From Maricaulis maris (GTDB taxonomy: Bacteria; Pseudomonadota; Alphaproteobacteria; Caulobacterales; Maricaulaceae), in NCBI RefSeq assembly GCF_003634045.1, contig NZ_RBIM01000002.1, positions 186,001 to 250,000 on the forward strand: 64,000 bases of DNA, written 5' to 3'. Both the position numbers and the translations under genes were made by a program. The notes under the pieces were generated by a model. The model did no database searches, was not told where the DNA came from, and worked only from the letters and a program-made list of their open reading frames with translations. Of the stretch, positions 1-9,267 are shown piece by piece (the first letter of the stretch is position 1; every line of letters starts with the position of its first letter).

Positions 1-506
1 TCGAGAATGCAGACGGTGATCTCGGACACATCGACGCCTTTGGCCTTGGCCAGATTGCGGACATTGTCGCCCGGCGTCGCATCAAGATCGACCACCCCCG
101 CAGGCAGGCCCGGCCCGACAGCGATCTTGTCCATATAGGTGTCCGGCGCATACAGGAGACCACCGCGCAGCGCGAAGGAAACCAGAACCAGCGCATTGGC
201 CTGCCCCTTGGCGGTCAGGGAGGTGCCTTCGAGCGGGTCAAGCGCGATATCGATCTCCGGACCTTCACCGGTGCCGACTTCCTCGCCGATATACAGCATC
301 GGCGCCTCGTCGCGCTCGCCCTCGCCGATCACGATCCGGCCCTTCATCGGCATGGCGTTGAGACCGGTACGCAAAGCGTCGACGGCGGCCTGGTCAGCCA
401 GCTCCTTCTCACCGCGACCGATCCAGCCGGATGCGGCGACAGCGGCGCTTTCAGCCGCTCGGACGGCCTGGAAGGCCAGATTGGTCAAGGCATGCGTATC
501 GCTCAT
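1..506 (-). CDS. glpX: Fructose-1,6-bisphosphatase class II (partial, N-terminal part)
   Basis: This is the first ~168 residues of a GlpX-type fructose-1,6-bisphosphatase, a cytosolic metal-dependent enzyme of gluconeogenesis that hydrolyses fructose 1,6-bisphosphate to fructose 6-phosphate. The reading frame starts with MSDTHALTNL at 506 and runs off the left edge of the window. Family motifs visible are GRGEKELADQAAVDALR, the IGEGERDEAP segment that holds metal/substrate acidic residues, and DIALDPLEGT, which carries the D-P-L-E-G-T metal site. The gene lies 52 bp downstream of a small lipoprotein gene on the same strand. The identification is firm; the C-terminal half cannot be judged. Confidence 0.93.
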   Translation of the reverse strand, partial: MSDTHALTNLAFQAVRAAESAAVAASGWIGRGEKELADQAAVDALRTGLNAMPMKGRIVIGEGERDEAPMLYIGEEVGTGEGPEIDIALDPLEGTSLTAKGQANALVLVSFALRGGLLYAPDTYMDKIAVGPGLPAGVVDLDATPGDNVRNLAKAKGVDVSEITVCIL

Positions 507-558
507 CTCGTCTTCCTCAAAACACCGTCCGGATCGGGTCCGGTCGGAGACTTCCTGT

Positions 559-888
559 TCATTGCTGGGGCGGCTGCGTGCGTGCCTGCCCTTCGGACGT
601 GAATTCTTCTGGAGAGCCACGCCGGTTTTCCGCGTCCCGACGTTCGGCCTCGGCTGCCATGGCCGCGCGTTCTGCAAGCAGCCGGCGGGCCTCGGCATCC
701 ATGGCGCTGGTTTCCGCCGCGGGAATGGATGTTACCGGTACCACCGCCGGTGCCTGCCGTCCATCCCCGGCCTGGTCCAGACGATCCTCAACCCAATCCG
801 GATTGCCGGCATTCTCCGTCGGCCTGTCGATGACAGCACAGCCCCCGACAAGCAGCGTGATGGACACGGCGATCAGGACATGTTGCAT
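559..888 (-). CDS. Small predicted lipoprotein, unknown function
   Basis: This 109-residue protein begins MQHVLIAVSITLLVGGCAV, a short hydrophobic signal peptide ending in a lipobox (V-G-G-C, Cys17), so it is probably a lipid-anchored envelope protein. The mature part is hydrophilic and rich in Glu, Ala and Arg, with a likely helical stretch (EARRLLAERAAMAAEAERR) that could form a short coiled coil. I recognise no domain. It is divergent from phaC and lies upstream of glpX on the same strand, so the two may be co-transcribed, but no functional link to glpX is apparent. Confidence 0.65.
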   Translation of the reverse strand: MQHVLIAVSITLLVGGCAVIDRPTENAGNPDWVEDRLDQAGDGRQAPAVVPVTSIPAAETSAMDAEARRLLAERAAMAAEAERRDAENRRGSPEEFTSEGQARTQPPQQ

Positions 889-971
889 GGGATCTCCTCG
901 CGCTGGACGCGCGTCGCGCTTTCTATACGCTGATAAGGGTCTGAGTCACCCGTTGATAACAAGGGACTGCC

Positions 972-3038
972 ATGAGCGACAAGTCGGGCAAAGGCAAGGC
1001 CGGATCCGGTGCGGCGGGTTGGAGCGAGTTGACGGAGAAAGAACTCGAAACACTCGATCATCTTTCGCGCAATCTCATGCAGGCCTCGCTGAAATCGCAG
1101 CATCTGATGTCCGATGTTATGCGCAAGGCGCTTGAGGGTGACCCCGTCCTGCCCAACGCAGACCCGTTTCATTCGGCGCCGGAATTCCAGGAAGTCTGGA
1201 AACAGATCATCGCCCAGCCCGACCTGATGATGCGCGCCCAGGCCGATCTGATGAAGGGCTATATCGATCTCTGGTCGAATACCAGCAAGCGCGTGATGGC
1301 TGGCGAGGCCGAGACCAAGCCCGCGATCGAGCCGGAAGCCGGCGACAAACGCTGGCGCTCGTCCGACTGGTCGGAAAACCCGGTCTTTGACGCGATCAAA
1401 CAATCCTATCTCCTCAACCAGCATTTCCTGATGGGCCTGGTGGGCAGTGTCGAGGGCATTGATGATCGCACCAAACGCAAGGTCGAATTCCTGACGCGGC
1501 AAATGACCGACGCCCTGTCGCCGACCAATTTCGCCCTGACCAATCCCGATGTCCTGCGCGAGACCATGCAGAGCCAGGGCGAGAACCTGACCCGCGGCCT
1601 GCAAAACCTGCTCGACGATCTGGCCGGAGGCGACGGGCGGTTGGCACTCAAACAGACCGATATGGACGGTTTCCAGGTCGGCCGCGACATGGCGACGGCG
1701 CCGGGCGAAGTGGTGTTCGAAAACGCGCTGATGGAGCTGATCCAGTACACGCCGACCACCGAGACCGTGAAGCAGCGCCCACTGCTGATCGCGCCGCCCT
1801 GGATCAACAAATTCTACATCATGGATCTGCGCGAGAAGAACTCGATGATCCGCTGGCTGGTCGACCAGGGTTTCACCGTCTTCCTGATTTCGTGGGTCAA
1901 TCCCGGTCCCGAGCTGAAGGACAAGACCTTCAACGACTACATGCATGAAGGCCTGTTCGCGGCACTGCACGCGATTGAGGCGACAACCGGAGAGACCTCG
2001 GTCAATGCGGTCGGCTATTGCGTCGCCGGCACGCTGTTGTCCTCGGCCCTGGCGTGGCTGGAAGCGGAAGGCCAGGCCGACCGCATCGGCTCAGCCACCT
2101 TCTTTGCCGCCCAATCCGATTTTGAAAAGGCGGGTGATCTCCTGCTTTTCATTGACGACGTCTGGATGAAAGAGATCGAGCGCATCATGGATAGCCAGGG
2201 CGGCGTGCTCGATGGCCGTTCCATGGCCGACACATTCAACCTGCTGCGCTCGAACGATCTGGTCTGGTCCTTCGTGGTCAACAATTACCTGCTCGGGCGC
2301 CAGCCTCAGGCCTTTGACCTCCTGTTCTGGAATGCCGACCAGACCCGCATGCCCAAGGCGCTGCACCTCTGGTATCTCGACAATTTCTACAAGAATAACC
2401 GTCTGGCCAAGGGCGAGCTGGAGCTGGGCGGACACAAGCTCGATCTCGGCGCGGTCAAGACACCGGTCTATATCCAGGCCTCACGCGACGACCACATCGC
2501 CCCCTACCCGTCCGTCTATCGCGCGGCGCGGCTCTATGGCGGCGAAGCCCGCTTCATGATGGCGGGATCCGGTCACATCGCCGGCGTCATCAACCACCCG
2601 GACGCGAAGAAATACCAATACTGGACCAATGAGGCCCTGCCCGAGACGGTCGAGGCGTGGATTGATGGGGCCACCGAACATCCCGGCTCCTGGTGGGGCG
2701 ATTGGCGCGACTGGCTGTTCGAGCGCTCCGGCGACAACGTCCCGGCCCGCACGCCCGGCGATGGCAAGCTGAAACCCATCCGCAAGGCGCCAGGCCGTAA
2801 TGTCCTGGTGCGCAGCGATGCACCCAAGGGCCAAGCCGCGACCTCGGCCGGTCCTGAGTCCACGGCAGACAGTCGGCCTGCCACCACACCCGCGTCCAGC
2901 AAACCGGCGCCGAAAAAACAGGCGTCTGCAAAGGCCACGGCCAAGAAAACAACCGCAAAGAAACCTGCCGCGCGCAAACCTGCGGCCCGGAAAACCAGCG
3001 CCAGAAAGCCCGGAAAGACCACGCCGAAGGCCAACTAG
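972..3038 (+). CDS. phaC: Class I poly(3-hydroxyalkanoate) synthase with basic Lys/Ala/Pro tail
   Basis: This 688-residue enzyme polymerises (R)-3-hydroxyacyl-CoA into polyhydroxyalkanoate at the granule surface. The N-terminal helical domain is followed by the alpha/beta-hydrolase domain with the lipase-like box GYCVAG (nucleophile Cys350). Asp507 in RDDHIAPY and His535 in GSGHIAGVIN complete the triad, and the Asp-His spacing of 28 is that of class I enzymes. From about residue 617 the protein continues into a 72-residue low-complexity tail rich in Lys, Arg, Ala, Pro and Thr, with repeats such as AKKTTAKKPAARKPAARK; typical class I synthases end near residue 590-600. A possible AAGGGA ribosome site precedes ATG 972. 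The stop codon overlaps that of the convergent ABC gene. Confidence 0.95.
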   Translation: MSDKSGKGKAGSGAAGWSELTEKELETLDHLSRNLMQASLKSQHLMSDVMRKALEGDPVLPNADPFHSAPEFQEVWKQIIAQPDLMMRAQADLMKGYIDLWSNTSKRVMAGEAETKPAIEPEAGDKRWRSSDWSENPVFDAIKQSYLLNQHFLMGLVGSVEGIDDRTKRKVEFLTRQMTDALSPTNFALTNPDVLRETMQSQGENLTRGLQNLLDDLAGGDGRLALKQTDMDGFQVGRDMATAPGEVVFENALMELIQYTPTTETVKQRPLLIAPPWINKFYIMDLREKNSMIRWLVDQGFTVFLISWVNPGPELKDKTFNDYMHEGLFAALHAIEATTGETSVNAVGYCVAGTLLSSALAWLEAEGQADRIGSATFFAAQSDFEKAGDLLLFIDDVWMKEIERIMDSQGGVLDGRSMADTFNLLRSNDLVWSFVVNNYLLGRQPQAFDLLFWNADQTRMPKALHLWYLDNFYKNNRLAKGELELGGHKLDLGAVKTPVYIQASRDDHIAPYPSVYRAARLYGGEARFMMAGSGHIAGVINHPDAKKYQYWTNEALPETVEAWIDGATEHPGSWWGDWRDWLFERSGDNVPARTPGDGKLKPIRKAPGRNVLVRSDAPKGQAATSAGPESTADSRPATTPASSKPAPKKQASAKATAKKTTAKKPAARKPAARKTSARKPGKTTPKAN

Positions 3039-4939
3039 CGATCGGCGGTGGCGCCGTCCTGGCCGAACTGAAGTTCGACATAGCGGGCATAGAGGCCGCC
3101 GCGTGCCAGCAAGACCTCGTGCCGGCCTGTATCGACGACCAACCCATCTTCCAGCACGATGATCCGGTCAGCCGAGCGGACCGTCGCCAGGCGGTGGGCA
3201 ATGACCAGCGTGGTGCGTCCTTGGGACAGGCGTTCCACGGCAGACTGGATCAATTGCTCGCTTTCCGAATCGAGGGCGCTGGTCGCCTCGTCGAGCAGCA
3301 GCACCGGCGCGTCGCGCAGGATGGCCCGGGCAATGGCCAGGCGTTGCCGCTGGCCGCCCGACAGGGTCGCCGCCCGTTCGCCCAGTGCCGTGTCATAGCC
3401 CTGCGGCAGGGCCGCGATGAAACCGTCAGCATTGGCGGCCTGCGCCGCCGCGCGGACATCCGCATCAGACGCACCGGGGCGACCAAAGCGGATATTGTCG
3501 GCGACACTTCCGGAGAAAAGCGGCGCATTCTGCTGCACGATTGCCATTTCCTGCCGCACGGCGCGCGGATCGAGGTCGCGGATATCGACCCCGTCAAGAC
3601 GGACCTCCCCGGACTGCGGGTCGTACAGGCGCAGCAAGAGCTGGAACACTGTGCTCTTGCCGGCACCGGACGGGCCGACAATGGCGACGGTTTCGCCCGG
3701 CTCGACGGAAAAGGACACATCACGCAGCGCCGGGTCCTGCGGTCGCGATGGATAGGAAAAGGAGACCGCATCAAACCCGATGGCACCGCGTACTGGTTGG
3801 GCCAGCGGCAGGGCCGACTCGCGCACTGGCAGGGTCGACCGCGCCGCCAGCAATTCCATCAGGCGTTCCGTCGCACCGGCCGCCCGCATCATCTCGGTAT
3901 AGGTTTCCGTCAGCATCGCAACGCCGCTGACCGCAACGAAGGCATACATGACGAATTGCGTCATCGCGCCCGGCGTGATCGCGCCGGACTGGACCTGGAC
4001 CGCCCCGAACCACAACACCGCGATCAGGCCGGTGAGAATGACCGAGAAGATCAGGGCCGTCATGATCGAGCGCACGACGATCCGGCGCATCGAAGCGCCG
4101 AACGTCATCTCCACCGCATCGGCAAAACGGGTGGATTCCTCAGTTTCGCGGGTAAAGGCCTGCACGGTTTCAATTGCCTGCAGGGTCTCCCCGGCCCGCG
4201 CCGATGCGTCGGCCAGATTGTCCTGACTGACCCGGGACAGGCGCTGGATGCGGCGCCCGAAGAGCAGGATCGGTCCCAGCATGAGCGGGCCGAGTGCCAG
4301 CACCAGCAGCGCCAGCTGCCAGCTCACCACCACCATCAGGACCAGTGCCCCGGTCGTCGTCGCAACGGTGCGCAGGGCGACCGAGATCGACGAACCGACC
4401 ACGGTCTGGATCAGGGTTGTATCCGTGGTCAGGCGGGACAGGACCTCGCCCGTCCGGGTGCGGGCATAGAAGCCGGGATCGAGCGACAGGAGGTGGGCAA
4501 AGACATCGCGGCGCAGATCCGCCACCACTCGCTCGCCGAGCCGGCTGATGAAGTAGAAACGAAAGGCGCTGGCGAGCCCGAGCAGGACGGCGACGGCCAT
4601 GCCGGCCATGAAATACACGCCCAGACCGCCGCCATCGCCCAGCGTCCCGCAACTCGCCGGCCGGACATCGCCAGCGAAACCGCAATCCACCACGAGGCGG
4701 AAGGCGGCCGGCAGAACGAGGGTCAGGCCGGAGGCGAGCACCAGAAAGGCCGAAAACGCCGCCAATAGTCCCGGATAGCGCGTGATATAGGGCAGCAGGC
4801 GGCGCAAGGGCTGCACCGTCTTGGCCTTTTCGCGATGGGCCTGATCTCGTTCCAGCTCGGCGGCAAAGCCGGACCCGCGCGCTTCATCCACGGCATCACT
4901 GGCCGATGCGTCCTGTTGGCTCATCTGTGTGTCCTGCAA
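3035..4939 (-). CDS. ABC exporter, fused membrane and ATPase domains (MsbA/ABCB-like)
   Basis: A 634-residue half-transporter that should act as a dimer in the inner membrane. Residues ~45-340 form the six-helix ABC exporter domain. The nucleotide-binding domain follows, with Walker A GPSGAGKST starting near Gly422, signature LSGGQRQR near 526, Walker B VLLLDEATSALD and the H-loop in VIAHRL. The hydrophilic N-terminal ~40 residues are not family-typical. It resembles MsbA/LmrA-type exporters of lipids or drugs; the substrate cannot be read from the sequence. It is followed 18 bp upstream by a methyltransferase gene on the same strand. Its stop overlaps the phaC stop through a shared CTAG. Confidence 0.9.
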   Translation of the reverse strand: MQDTQMSQQDASASDAVDEARGSGFAAELERDQAHREKAKTVQPLRRLLPYITRYPGLLAAFSAFLVLASGLTLVLPAAFRLVVDCGFAGDVRPASCGTLGDGGGLGVYFMAGMAVAVLLGLASAFRFYFISRLGERVVADLRRDVFAHLLSLDPGFYARTRTGEVLSRLTTDTTLIQTVVGSSISVALRTVATTTGALVLMVVVSWQLALLVLALGPLMLGPILLFGRRIQRLSRVSQDNLADASARAGETLQAIETVQAFTRETEESTRFADAVEMTFGASMRRIVVRSIMTALIFSVILTGLIAVLWFGAVQVQSGAITPGAMTQFVMYAFVAVSGVAMLTETYTEMMRAAGATERLMELLAARSTLPVRESALPLAQPVRGAIGFDAVSFSYPSRPQDPALRDVSFSVEPGETVAIVGPSGAGKSTVFQLLLRLYDPQSGEVRLDGVDIRDLDPRAVRQEMAIVQQNAPLFSGSVADNIRFGRPGASDADVRAAAQAANADGFIAALPQGYDTALGERAATLSGGQRQRLAIARAILRDAPVLLLDEATSALDSESEQLIQSAVERLSQGRTTLVIAHRLATVRSADRIIVLEDGLVVDTGRHEVLLARGGLYARYVELQFGQDGATADR

Positions 4940-4957
4940 TCCTGCGCGTGAAAACGG

Positions 4958-5584
4958 TCAACCAGCCGGTTTGCGGGCGACAATGAAGAGCGCCGCCGAC
5001 GGCTTGGCGCGCCATTCATACTCGATCTCAAAGCCGGCATCGGCAATCTCGCGCTTCAGCGTCTTGGCGCCAAACGCCTTCACCGGCGGAAAGGCGCCCA
5101 GCATTCGCCCGATCGGCAGGATGGGGACCATGAACCAGAAACCGTCCAGCAGGCAGGCCGTGCTGGTAATGAAAAGACCGCCCGGCTTCAACAGCTGTCG
5201 CGCCTTGGCCATTGCCGCATGACGGTCGTCGAGCAGGTGCAGGATGCTCATCCCCAGGACCATGTCGAATTGACCTGCAGGAAGGTCGAGCTCGAGAAAA
5301 TCGCCGCGCTCATAGCTGATATTGGTCAATCCCTCTTCGTCCCCCCGAGCCTTGGCGATACGCAACATTTCGCCCGACAGGTCGGTTGCCAGGATCGACC
5401 CGGCATGGGGTGCCAGACGGCGGGCATTTCCGCCGGTGCCGCAACCGAACTCCAGCATGCGGGTGTCCGGGGTCAGATGGCTGCGGATCCGGTCCAGCTT
5501 GTGTTCCCAGCCGGGGATGTCCGCGATGGGTTGGGTCGAGTATTTCTCGGCGATCTTGTCCCACCAGCGGTGCGCTTGCGTCAT
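4958..5584 (-). CDS. Class I SAM-dependent methyltransferase
   Basis: A 208-residue protein with the Rossmann methyltransferase core. Motif I is LEFGCGTGG (residues ~45-53), followed by the acidic ATDLSGEML strand end, the GDFLELDL region and the post-motif LLKPGGLFI. It fits the UbiE/SAM-methyltransferase 11 group; several such proteins act on small molecules or lipids, but nothing here identifies the substrate. It lies just upstream of the ABC exporter on the same strand, so the two are probably co-transcribed, and it is divergent from a LysR regulator 112 bp away that may control it. Confidence 0.85.
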   Translation of the reverse strand: MTQAHRWWDKIAEKYSTQPIADIPGWEHKLDRIRSHLTPDTRMLEFGCGTGGNARRLAPHAGSILATDLSGEMLRIAKARGDEEGLTNISYERGDFLELDLPAGQFDMVLGMSILHLLDDRHAAMAKARQLLKPGGLFITSTACLLDGFWFMVPILPIGRMLGAFPPVKAFGAKTLKREIADAGFEIEYEWRAKPSAALFIVARKPAG

Positions 5585-5696
5585 GTTCTGTCTCTCCCGG
5601 CCACGACCACCCGTCGTGATCGCCTCGGCTGATATTTAGGCATACGCAGACCGGATATGAATTGCCGCAAAACGGGTTTCTGATATACGAAAACCC

Positions 5697-6608
5697 ATGA
5701 ATTGGTCCGCTATCGCCTTCGACTGGAATCAGATCCGCGCCTTCCTCGCCACAATCGAGGAAGGGTCGTTCTCCGGCGCTGCCCGCGCCCTGGGGCAAAC
5801 CCAACCCACGCTGAGCCGACAGATCGCGGCGCTGGAATCGGACCTGGGCGTCACGCTATTCGAGCGCAATCGGCGCGCCACCGTGCCGACCGGCGCCGCC
5901 ATGGAATTGGTCGAACATGTCCGCTCCATGGGCGAAGCCGCGCAACGGATATCCCTGACCGCCTCCGGCCAGTCCAGCACGATTGAAGGGCTGGTGACCG
6001 TGACGGCGACCAATATCATGGCCTCCTACTACCTGCCGCCGATCATCCGGCACATCCGCGAGACGGCACCCGGCATCCGGCTGGAGATCATCGCCTCGAA
6101 CGAGTTGCACGACCTGCAAAAGCGTGAAGCCGACATTGCGATCCGTCACGCAAGACCCGAACAGCCCGACCTGATCGCGCGACTGGTTGGCGAAACGACC
6201 GGCCATCTCTACGCCCATCCCGACTATCTCGACCGGGTCGGACGACCGACCTCAATCGACGACATCAATCGCATGGATTTCATCGGGTTCGAGCAGAATG
6301 AACGGGTGATCGAGGCCCTCAACGCGATCGGACTCAGCCTCACGCCTGACAATTTCCCCATCAGTTGCGGCAGCAGCACCGTTCACCATGCGCTGGCCAT
6401 GCAGGGCCTGGGCGTGACGCCGATGACGCGCGACTGGATCGAGCAGCATTCGGAGCTGGAGGAGCTGTGGCCGGCGCTGCCGCCCATCCCCGTCCAGACC
6501 TGGCTGGTCACCCATCGCGAGCTCAATACCAGCCGCCGTATCCGACTGGTCTTCGATGCGATCGCGGACGGGCTGGCAAAACAGGCGCGGTCGCGCCGCC
6601 GAAGCTGA
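5697..6608 (+). CDS. LysR-family transcriptional regulator
   Basis: A 303-residue regulator with the LysR winged helix-turn-helix at residues ~12-70 (NQIRAFLATIEEGSFSGAAR, then LGQTQPTLSRQIAALE) and a periplasmic-binding-protein-like effector domain from ~95. The start MNWSAIAFDWNQIRAF fits the family, although a later start near DWNQIR would also give a complete domain. It is transcribed away from the methyltransferase/ABC exporter genes, which are the natural target candidates. The effector is unknown. Confidence 0.9.
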   Translation: MNWSAIAFDWNQIRAFLATIEEGSFSGAARALGQTQPTLSRQIAALESDLGVTLFERNRRATVPTGAAMELVEHVRSMGEAAQRISLTASGQSSTIEGLVTVTATNIMASYYLPPIIRHIRETAPGIRLEIIASNELHDLQKREADIAIRHARPEQPDLIARLVGETTGHLYAHPDYLDRVGRPTSIDDINRMDFIGFEQNERVIEALNAIGLSLTPDNFPISCGSSTVHHALAMQGLGVTPMTRDWIEQHSELEELWPALPPIPVQTWLVTHRELNTSRRIRLVFDAIADGLAKQARSRRRS

Positions 6609-6620
6609 GACAAAAAGAAA

Positions 6621-6647
6621 ACGGGCGGCGCCATTGGCACCGCCCGT
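6621..6647 (-). terminator. Rho-independent terminator of rplM-rpsI
   Basis: A 12-bp GC-rich stem (ACGGGCGGTGCC paired with GGCGCCGCCCGT on the minus strand, one G-T pair) with a 4-base loop is followed on the minus strand by TTTTCTTTTTG. It lies 27 bp past the rpsI stop and 12 bp past the convergent lysR stop, so it may serve both, but the T-run favours the ribosomal operon. Confidence 0.8.
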
Positions 6648-6674
6648 CTTGTATTCGGCGTGTTCCCGTAAAGC

Positions 6675-7172
6675 TTAGCGCTTGGAGAACTGGAAGGAGC
6701 GGCGGGCCTTGGCCTTGCCGTACTTCTTACGCTCGACGACACGGCTGTCGCGGGTCAGGAAGCCACCGGCCTTCAGGACCGGGCGCAGGCCCGGCTCGAA
6801 CAGCTGGAGGGCCTTGGAGATGCCGTGACGCACAGCACCGGCCTGGCCGGACAGGCCACCACCGACGACGGTGGCGACAATGTCGAACTCGTCAACGCGC
6901 TCGGCGGCCTGCAGCGGCTGCTGGAGCAGCATGCGCAGGACCGGACGGGCGAAATAGGCTTCCTGGTCACGGCCATTGACCGTGATCTTGCCATTGCCGC
7001 GCTTGATCCAGACGCGGGCGACCGCGTTCTTGCGCTTGCCGGTGGCATAGGAACGGCCGTGCTCATCGATTTTGGGCTCAGCCGGAACGGACTCGTCAGC
7101 CACCACGGTGCCGGCATCGGCTTCCTTGATGACGTCTTTGAGGTCTTCGAGCGAGCGGGCTTCTTCAGACAT
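6675..7172 (-). CDS. rpsI: Small ribosomal subunit protein uS9
   Basis: A 165-residue S9 protein. Recognisable are [13 protein letters not shown] near residue 44, the [10 protein letters not shown] segment, [15 protein letters not shown] and the conserved basic C-terminus [18 protein letters not shown], whose tail reaches the P-site of the 30S subunit. The ~35-residue acidic N-terminal extension is typical of alphaproteobacterial S9. It follows rplM with a 1-bp gap, the near-universal rplM-rpsI operon, and is followed by a strong terminator. Confidence 0.97.
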   Translation of the reverse strand: MSEEARSLEDLKDVIKEADAGTVVADESVPAEPKIDEHGRSYATGKRKNAVARVWIKRGNGKITVNGRDQEAYFARPVLRMLLQQPLQAAERVDEFDIVATVVGGGLSGQAGAVRHGISKALQLFEPGLRPVLKAGGFLTRDSRVVERKKYGKAKARRSFQFSKR

Positions 7173-7173
7173 A

Positions 7174-7638
7174 TCAGCCTCGCGTATTCTTGGAGTTCAT
7201 GGACTTGAAATCGACCACTTCCGGCTGTTGCGCCTCGTGCTTGTGGTCGGGACCGGCGTAAACACGCAGGTTCGAGAACTGCTGACGCGCCAGCGGGCTG
7301 TCTTTCGGCAGCATGCGCAGCACGGCTTTCTCGACAACGCGTTCCGGGAAACGGCCGTCCAGCAGTTTCGCCGGGCTGGTTTCCTTGATCCCACCCGGGT
7401 GACCGGTGTGGTGATAATAGCGTTTGTCATCGCGCTTGGTGCCGGTGAAGACGACCTTCTCGGCGTTCACGATGATGATGTTGTCGCCCATGTCGACATG
7501 GGGGGTGTAGTCCGGACGGTGCTTGCCGCGCAGGCGGGTGGCGACATAAGCAGCGAGGCGACCGACAACGGCACCTTCTGCGTCGATCACGACCCACTTT
7601 TTAACGACATCCGCCGGCTTAACGGAGATGGTTTTCAT
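7174..7638 (-). CDS. rplM: Large ribosomal subunit protein uL13
   Basis: A 154-residue L13, a full-length early-assembly protein of the 50S subunit. Motifs seen are [20 protein letters not shown] at residues 13-32, [12 protein letters not shown], the HTGHPGG segment and [17 protein letters not shown]. It is the first gene of the rplM-rpsI operon. The 213-bp gap upstream to the divergent PhoX-like gene should hold its promoter; this gap is clearly more AT-rich than its surroundings. Confidence 0.97.
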   Translation of the reverse strand: MKTISVKPADVVKKWVVIDAEGAVVGRLAAYVATRLRGKHRPDYTPHVDMGDNIIIVNAEKVVFTGTKRDDKRYYHHTGHPGGIKETSPAKLLDGRFPERVVEKAVLRMLPKDSPLARQQFSNLRVYAGPDHKHEAQQPEVVDFKSMNSKNTRG

Positions 7639-7851
7639 AATAATCCTGCCTCAGGCCTGATTGGATCAGGTTGAATTCGAGCGCGCCGTTTAGGGGGGAT
7701 TTTCCACTCGGTCAAGCGGGTGTCCGATTTTAGCTGTAATTTTATACACCTAGGGATGCGGTTAAATAATACCGTATGCTGCAGCGGCGTCATGCATCCG
7801 TCGCGAAGTCGTTGTAGTTACAAGGTGATCACGCACGCCCTGGAGAGCATC

Positions 7852-9267
7852 ATGTCCCTGTCCCGACGCCATTTCCTGCGCAACAGCGCTGCCACCACCC
7901 TCGCCTTTTCCGGCCTGGCTGCCCTGTCGGCCTGCCAGCGTCGCTATCCGGCCGAACAGGGCTATTTCAACCAGGTCGAAGGCTTTGGTGATCTGCAGGT
8001 CGATCCGGACGGCCTGTTCGATCTGCCCCGCGGCTTCACCTATGACGTGATCTCCTCGGCCGGCCAGCCGATGAGCGACGGCCTCATCGTGCCCGGCGAT
8101 TTTGATGGCATGGCCTGTTTCCAGCGGACCGACGGGCGCCTGGTCCTGGTGCGCAATCACGAATTGCGTGTCGGTGAGACCGACAAGAGCCCGTTTGGCG
8201 TCGACAATGCCGGGCTCGAATTGATTGATCGCTCGCTGGTGCATGACTGGGACGCCGACGGCAATCCGCATATTGGCGGCACCAGCCATGTCGTCCTCAA
8301 TCCGGAAACCCTCGCCGTCGAAGACGAATACCTGTCCCTGGTCGGCACCATCAATAATTGCGCCGGCGGCCAGACACCATGGGGCACCTGGCTGACGTGC
8401 GAAGAAAACGAAACCAATGCCGGACCGGAAGCCGGTGTCGAACATGGTTATGTATTCGAGGTTCCTGCTGACGCGACCGGCCTGGTCGAACCGGTCCCCC
8501 TCAAGGCAATGGGCCGTTTCCGCCACGAGGCCGTTGCCATTGATCCGCGGACGCTGATCGCCTACCTCACCGAGGACCGGTATGATGCGTGCCTGTTCTA
8601 CCGCTTTCTGGCCAATGTGCCGGGTGAGCTGGCGCAAGGCGGCCGGCTGCAGGGTCTCGCCGTGCGTGGCCGTCCGGGCTTGGATACCCGCAATTGGAAC
8701 GGTGCCGACATCGCGCAGGGCGAATGGCTGGACGTCGAGTGGATCGATCTCGACGATGTCGAGGCGCCCAATGCCGACCTGGCCCTGCGCGGGATCGCCG
8801 CCGGCGCCGCCAAATTCACCCGCGGCGAAGGCATCTGGTGGGGCGATAATGAGTGCTATTTCACCTGCACCGACGGCGGCCCGGAGCGTCTCGGCCAGAT
8901 CTGGCGCTATCAGCCCAGCCCGGCCGAAGGCGAAGCGGACGAAACAGCCGAGGCCGGTCGTCTCCAACTTTTCTTCGAGAGCCATGACGATGCCGTGATG
9001 GAGCGCTGCGACAATCTCTGCGTCGCGCCCTGGGGCGATCTGATCGTCGTCGAGGATGGGCCGCAGGACCAGTACATCCGCGGCGTGACGCCCGATGGCG
9101 AGGTGTATACGATTGGACGCAATGCGGCCTCCGGGCCGGAAGGTCAAAAAAGCGAGATTTGCGGTCCATGTTTCAGTCCCGACGGTTCGACCCTGTTTTT
9201 CAACGTTCAGCGCTATCCCGGACAAACCTTCGCGGTTCGCGGTCCTTGGCCCGCGCCTTCGCTCTAG
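7852..9267 (+). CDS. PhoX-type (DUF839) secreted phosphatase-family protein, Tat signal
   Basis: A 471-residue protein of the PhoX/DUF839 family, whose founding members are Ca/Fe-dependent periplasmic alkaline phosphatases. I chose ATG 7852, which has GGAGAG just upstream and gives the twin-arginine signal SRRHFLRNSA directly followed by a hydrophobic stretch and LSAC (Cys28). It may therefore be an exported lipoprotein. Family segments include WGTWLTCEENETNAG, GRFRHEAVAIDP, LTEDRYDACLFYRF and GEGIWWGDNECYFTC. The longer reading frame upstream lacks a ribosome site. The next lipoprotein gene overlaps its 3' end. Family membership is clear, substrate is not. Confidence 0.87.
   Translation: MSLSRRHFLRNSAATTLAFSGLAALSACQRRYPAEQGYFNQVEGFGDLQVDPDGLFDLPRGFTYDVISSAGQPMSDGLIVPGDFDGMACFQRTDGRLVLVRNHELRVGETDKSPFGVDNAGLELIDRSLVHDWDADGNPHIGGTSHVVLNPETLAVEDEYLSLVGTINNCAGGQTPWGTWLTCEENETNAGPEAGVEHGYVFEVPADATGLVEPVPLKAMGRFRHEAVAIDPRTLIAYLTEDRYDACLFYRFLANVPGELAQGGRLQGLAVRGRPGLDTRNWNGADIAQGEWLDVEWIDLDDVEAPNADLALRGIAAGAAKFTRGEGIWWGDNECYFTCTDGGPERLGQIWRYQPSPAEGEADETAEAGRLQLFFESHDDAVMERCDNLCVAPWGDLIVVEDGPQDQYIRGVTPDGEVYTIGRNAASGPEGQKSEICGPCFSPDGSTLFFNVQRYPGQTFAVRGPWPAPSL

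Noticed and set aside
7720-7851. Upstream start for the PhoX-like protein and a possible Pho box (CTGTAAT)
   Set aside because: The 44 extra codons would bury the Tat signal; the single CTGTAAT half-site lacks a convincing second half.
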